Shown here: positions 60,918 through 64,000 of the stretch, in pieces | Layout: each line of letters begins with the position of its first letter | How positions within the stretch are numbered: the first letter of the stretch is position 1 | Assembly: GCA_023460955.1 (NCBI GenBank) | Contig: JAEWOH010000074.1 | Span: 30,641 to 94,640, forward strand | Length of the DNA stretch: 64,000 bases | Direction: 5' to 3' | From: Bacillota bacterium | GTDB lineage: Bacteria; Bacillota; Clostridia; Acetivibrionales; DSM-1351 | Made by a program: the position numbers and the translations under genes | Notes under the pieces: model-generated | Told to the model about the DNA's origin: nothing | Databases searched by the model: none | The model's input: the letters and a program-made list of their open reading frames with translations, nothing else

Positions 60918-61291
60918 TTACTGCTGTGGAACATACTGCTCAATGGCAGCATCTTCGAAACTTCCCATCTGGTAATATGCTGCCAGTACTGCATCAAACA
61001 GCTGTAATCCCAATGCAGCTCCAGTGCCCTCTCCAAGTCTCATTCCAAGATTTAGTAACGGTTCCATATCAAGTGCCTGCATTACATAATCACAATGGCT
61101 TTTCTATCTATTAAAGGACTGGGTGTACAAGTAATTCCAGCTAAATCAACCACCAGCTCTTCCAGTTTTCCAAGGCTGCCGAGAGGCTTTGTGGGACTGT
61201 CCCAGCGATTTTGGGCTGCCTTCATTGCTTCCGAATCCAGCTTTGCCATTTGACCCAATAATTTATTTAACCCTGCTATATTGTTAACCAT
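60918..61291 (-). pseudogene. cobT: cobT remnant (internal deletion)
   Basis: CobT joins nicotinate mononucleotide to dimethylbenzimidazole in cobalamin synthesis and is about 350 residues long. Here only the first 69 residues remain (including SPTKPLGSLGKLEELVVDLA and the end DRKAIVIM), then a TAA. The last 50 or so follow in another frame (MQALDMEPLLNLGMRLGEGT ... FEDAAIEQYVPQQ). The ending carries the catalytic Glu motif RLGEGTGAAL. About 220 central residues are gone. The N-terminal fragment still has a ribosome-binding site (GAGAGG). Confidence 0.88.
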
Positions 61292-61381
61292 TGAATGACC
61301 TCTCTATATATTTGGGATTATATATCAATTGTTAATAATAATTATATAGTAAATAGAATATAATTTCCTGTCATTATCAAA

Positions 61382-61573
61382 TTATTTGTTTTTTTTGCTT
61401 TTTCTAGTATAACCCAGTGTAATCCACCCAAGGAGCAGGTATATTAGCATTACTGCAAAAAGTGTCAGAGTCCTTTCTTTAACTGACCCATCAGCCATCA
61501 ATACAGGTCCGAGACCGAAAAAGGTAACTAAAATGAAAATAACTGTAATAAAAATATAAAATATTGATTTCAT
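61382..61573 (-). CDS. small two-span membrane protein (DUF6954-like)
   Basis: A 63-residue protein with two spans (IFYIFITVIFILVTFFGLGP and TLFAVMLIYLLLGWITLG) and a basic tail (TRKSKKNK). The GLGPVLMADGSVKERTLT turn between the spans resembles the DUF6954 small-protein family, but I am not certain. GGGAGG lies eight bases before the ATG. It is alone on this strand between cobT and tmcAL. Confidence 0.7.
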   Translation of the reverse strand: MKSIFYIFITVIFILVTFFGLGPVLMADGSVKERTLTLFAVMLIYLLLGWITLGYTRKSKKNK

Positions 61574-61786
61574 AGATTTTACCTCCCTGAAGTTAAATTA
61601 ATCTCATTGTTGTTTTAATATAACCTTTGTGAGTTTAAATAACCAAGGATTTTCTTTTTTAACTTATGACTTTTATTTATCTGCTTAAATTGTATAATTA
61701 TGATATACCCTAATCGTATTTTAACGATTGCAGATTGAATACTAAAACTTTTGAACTCAAATAAAAGGAATATACGGAGAGATTTT

Positions 61787-63178
61787 ATGAAGGTACTTGG
61801 AATTGTTGCAGAATATAATCCTTTTCATAACGGACATATTTATCATATTGAAAAATCCAGGGAATTAACCGGCTGCGATGCCGTAGTATGCGTTATGAGC
61901 GGGAATTTCATTCAAAGAGGTGAGCCTTCTCTTATAAATAAATTTTCAAGGGCTGAAATGGCTTTGAACAGCGGGGCAGATTTAGTAATAGAACTGCCTC
62001 ATCCTTACGCCATGGCAAGTGCTGAAGCCTTTGCTTATGGTGCTGTAAAAATCCTTAACAGCATAGGCATTGTAGATTTCATTTCCTTCGGAAGCGAGCA
62101 TGGAAATACTGACGCCCTTGACTTCATCGCAGGTATTCTTACGTCCGAGCCGCAGGAATACAGGCTTGAACTTAAAAAGCAGCTTGAGCAGGGACAATCT
62201 TATGCTGTAAGCAGACAAAAGGCTCTTGAAAAGTATCTCCAAACTAATAGCAACCTCGTTAGTACCAACAGCGGCTTCATAAGTTCTTCTGTCTTTAAAA
62301 GCAGAGGTTGTGAAGCCGCAGAACAGTCCCCAGCCTGCAATATAACCAGAGACATGGCTCAACTGCTTGAAACCTCAAACAACATACTTGGAATAGAGTA
62401 TCTCAAGGCGTTGAAAAGACTTGACAGTTCAATAAAACCATTTACTATAACAAGAGTATCGAACGCATATAATTCCACTGAATTGACAGGCTCCATATCC
62501 AGTGCAACAGCAATAAGGAATAGTATCTTTATTAACAAAGACAATTTATGTACTATCGATAATTCTTCCTGTGGCATTGAACCTGCTACTCTGTCTCAAT
62601 CAGCCATGGCAGCACTTCCCCAATCTTCACAAGCTATACTTGACAAGGAATTTTCTTCAGGAAGAGGTCCAATAGGCATAAAAAGTTATGATGATATGAT
62701 TATGGGACTTGTCAGACGTACTAAACCTGAGCAGCTGAGAGACCTGCCAGATGTATCTGAAGGCCTGGAGTATAGAATAAAAACTGCGAGTGAAAATTCC
62801 GGAACGCTAGAAGACCTTATTGATAATATTTGTACTAAAAGATATGCTCAAACCCGTATACAAAGAATCCTTTCTTCACTTCTTACCGGACTCAGCAAAA
62901 CCGAAAACGAAGTGTTTATGGAATTCGGCGGCCCTCAGTATGCCAGAATCCTTGGGTTTAACAATACGGGCCGCCAACTGCTTTCCAGAATGAAGAAAAG
63001 CTCAGAACTGCCTGTTATTATGAAAGCCGCTGATTTCAAAAGCTCCTGTAATAAACTTCTTGCCAGAATGCTTGAAATCGAGGCTTTCTCCACAGACATG
63101 TATGTTCTGGGTTATCAGAATTCATTATGGAGAAAATCAGGCCAGGAATATACGCAAAACATTGTTATCAAAAAATAA
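61787..63178 (+). CDS. tmcAL: tRNA(Met) cytidine acetate ligase TmcAL
   Basis: TmcAL uses acetate and ATP to acetylate C34 of elongator tRNA-Met. The 463-residue protein (YlbM/UPF0348 family) begins MKVLGIVAEYNPFHNGHIYH, with the HNGH nucleotidyltransferase motif. It continues with CVMSGNFIQRGEPSLINKFSRA and DLVIELPHPYAMASAEAFA. The C-terminus has TKRYAQTRIQRILSSLLTG. ATG 61787 follows ACGGAGAG; an earlier in-frame start would give an unrelated N-terminus. Confidence 0.95.
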   Translation: MKVLGIVAEYNPFHNGHIYHIEKSRELTGCDAVVCVMSGNFIQRGEPSLINKFSRAEMALNSGADLVIELPHPYAMASAEAFAYGAVKILNSIGIVDFISFGSEHGNTDALDFIAGILTSEPQEYRLELKKQLEQGQSYAVSRQKALEKYLQTNSNLVSTNSGFISSSVFKSRGCEAAEQSPACNITRDMAQLLETSNNILGIEYLKALKRLDSSIKPFTITRVSNAYNSTELTGSISSATAIRNSIFINKDNLCTIDNSSCGIEPATLSQSAMAALPQSSQAILDKEFSSGRGPIGIKSYDDMIMGLVRRTKPEQLRDLPDVSEGLEYRIKTASENSGTLEDLIDNICTKRYAQTRIQRILSSLLTGLSKTENEVFMEFGGPQYARILGFNNTGRQLLSRMKKSSELPVIMKAADFKSSCNKLLARMLEIEAFSTDMYVLGYQNSLWRKSGQEYTQNIVIKK

Positions 63179-63234
63179 GCTATATTTAAAAACTCCAGTC
63201 CGCTAATCACTGTTTCATGGATTCAGGCCATAGC

Positions 63235-63885
63235 TTAATCGATAAGCTTATTTTTCTTAAAAAATCTGGAGTATATTAACCCAATAAGCATATTTATCGA
63301 GATAAGAGGCAAGCCGGCAGCAACAGCTGAAAATCCGGCATTTCTATTACTTGCCAGCATTAAACCCAGATCATCCTCAAATGGGTTGTCATTAATAAGA
63401 TATGTCCACGTGGCAGAAGGGCCTTTTATGCTGTTTACATCTAAATCAATACCCTTTTCGGTTATCTTAATGTTTCTGAAACTTGTTATTATTTCATAAT
63501 TTATAGATTGCCTGAGTTCTTCAAACGCCTCTGTTACATTATAAATATATTCCTCCAGAGGGTTTTTTCCTCCTACAATAACCAAATGGATTCCCTCTCG
63601 CAGGTATGATATATACTCCAAGTAATCAGCCCAACACTTGTCAATGGTATAGAGCATCAACCTCTTTTCGATTTCGTTTACTCCTTCTGTACCTATTATC
63701 TCTTTCATTTTTTTATAATGTTCTGCTTCACTGTTCTTCAGAATATTTGACTGAACAGTTCCTTTAAGAATATTTTCCCTATAACTAAAAATTATTTTCC
63801 TCTGCTGTTCGATAATTCCGGTGTATTTACAAAGTGTCCACCTAATTTCATAATTCTGACCTTCTATAATCCTCGTTTGTGTAAA
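63235..63885 (-). pseudogene. secA-like gene remnant (C-terminal part)
   Basis: A frame with RIIEGQNYEIRWTLCKYTG, QQRKIIFSYRENIL and RLMLYTIDKCWADYLEYISY matches the helical-scaffold region of SecA, the preprotein translocase ATPase. The last 50 residues include a membrane span (AGLPLISINMLIGLIYSRFF), unusual for SecA. The frame is closed upstream by TAG (63886), with no start codon and no ribosome-binding site at the first ATG (63708). All of the motor domain, about 580 residues, is missing here. A palindrome, GTGTAA-ACTAG-TTACAC, sits at the breakpoint. Confidence 0.75.
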
Positions 63886-64000
63886 CTAGTTACACGTTTA
63901 TTGTTTTTATATTGCTTATATATCAAGGGTTTTAAGGTTTTTTTGAATAAAAAAACAATGACCCCCTCTTTTCCTGTATAATTGAAGTTCTCACACACCA

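Noticed and set aside
60908..61114. Plus-strand frame over the cobT region
   Set aside because: The minus strand shows clear CobT similarity at both ends; the plus-strand frame is its shadow.

Overview
The window looks like chromosome from a low-GC, spore-forming anaerobic Clostridia member of the Ruminiclostridium / Clostridium cellulolyticum type. This is an inference. It rests on the AT-rich sequence with strong AGGAGG ribosome-binding sites, sporulation genes (spoIIM, ytfJ/gerW), a SigI/RsgI pair, a GH105 sugar hydrolase, and housekeeping gene orders shared with other Firmicutes (scpA-scpB, ytfI-ytfJ, nudF-spoIIM-xerD-pdp-dacF). Most genes are on the minus strand, and three tRNA sites hold four tRNA genes. 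There is no prophage, CRISPR array or complete insertion sequence.

Layout. 1-4 kb: a UPF0210/UPF0237 pair and a two-gene radical-SAM/DUF4130 DNA-metabolism pair. 4-14 kb: murD, tRNA-Leu, cheR, an ispH-S1 fusion, cmk, aroH, a HutP-family gene with a terminator in its leader, an FAD oxidoreductase, an RpiR regulator, GH105 and a HAD phosphatase. 15-16 kb: an unrecognised conserved protein behind a folded leader. 16-20 kb: a three-gene soluble biotin transcarboxylase-like module. 20-24 kb: sigI-rsgI and a secreted protein made of 34-residue calcium-loop repeats. 24-30 kb: mnmM, rluB, ytfJ-DUF2953, scpAB, an M50 protease and dacF. 31-38 kb: pdp, xerD, spoIIM, nudF, rnhA, a lactate-permease-family transporter and a lysozyme-like membrane protein. 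38-45 kb: a beta-CASP nuclease, an EamA transporter, three tandem M42 aminopeptidases, tRNA-Ile2 and tRNA-Phe. 45-52 kb: an opp peptide importer and tRNA-Tyr. 52-64 kb: an Fpg-like protein, a heterodimeric ABC exporter behind a leader peptide and terminator, yidC, MBL and Nudix enzymes, tmcAL, and decayed cobT and secA remnants.

How the genes may work together. The opp importer and the three aminopeptidases would jointly supply amino acids from peptides. The carboxyltransferase, biotin carrier and oxaloacetate/pyruvate-type subunit would move carboxyl groups between acyl-CoA and pyruvate without an ion pump. SigI/RsgI would sense the cell surface, and possibly also drive the neighbouring secreted repeat protein.

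Points most worth a second look: (1) a 12-codon leader ORF plus intrinsic terminator before the asymmetric ABC exporter, resembling the bmrB-type attenuator; (2) short tandem-repeat arrays that begin at or straddle stop codons at five gene 3' ends; (3) a structured leader before an unknown gene at 15.3 kb; (4) an autoregulatory-looking terminator in the hutP leader; (5) three decaying genes (cobT, a DUF1648 membrane protein, secA-like).
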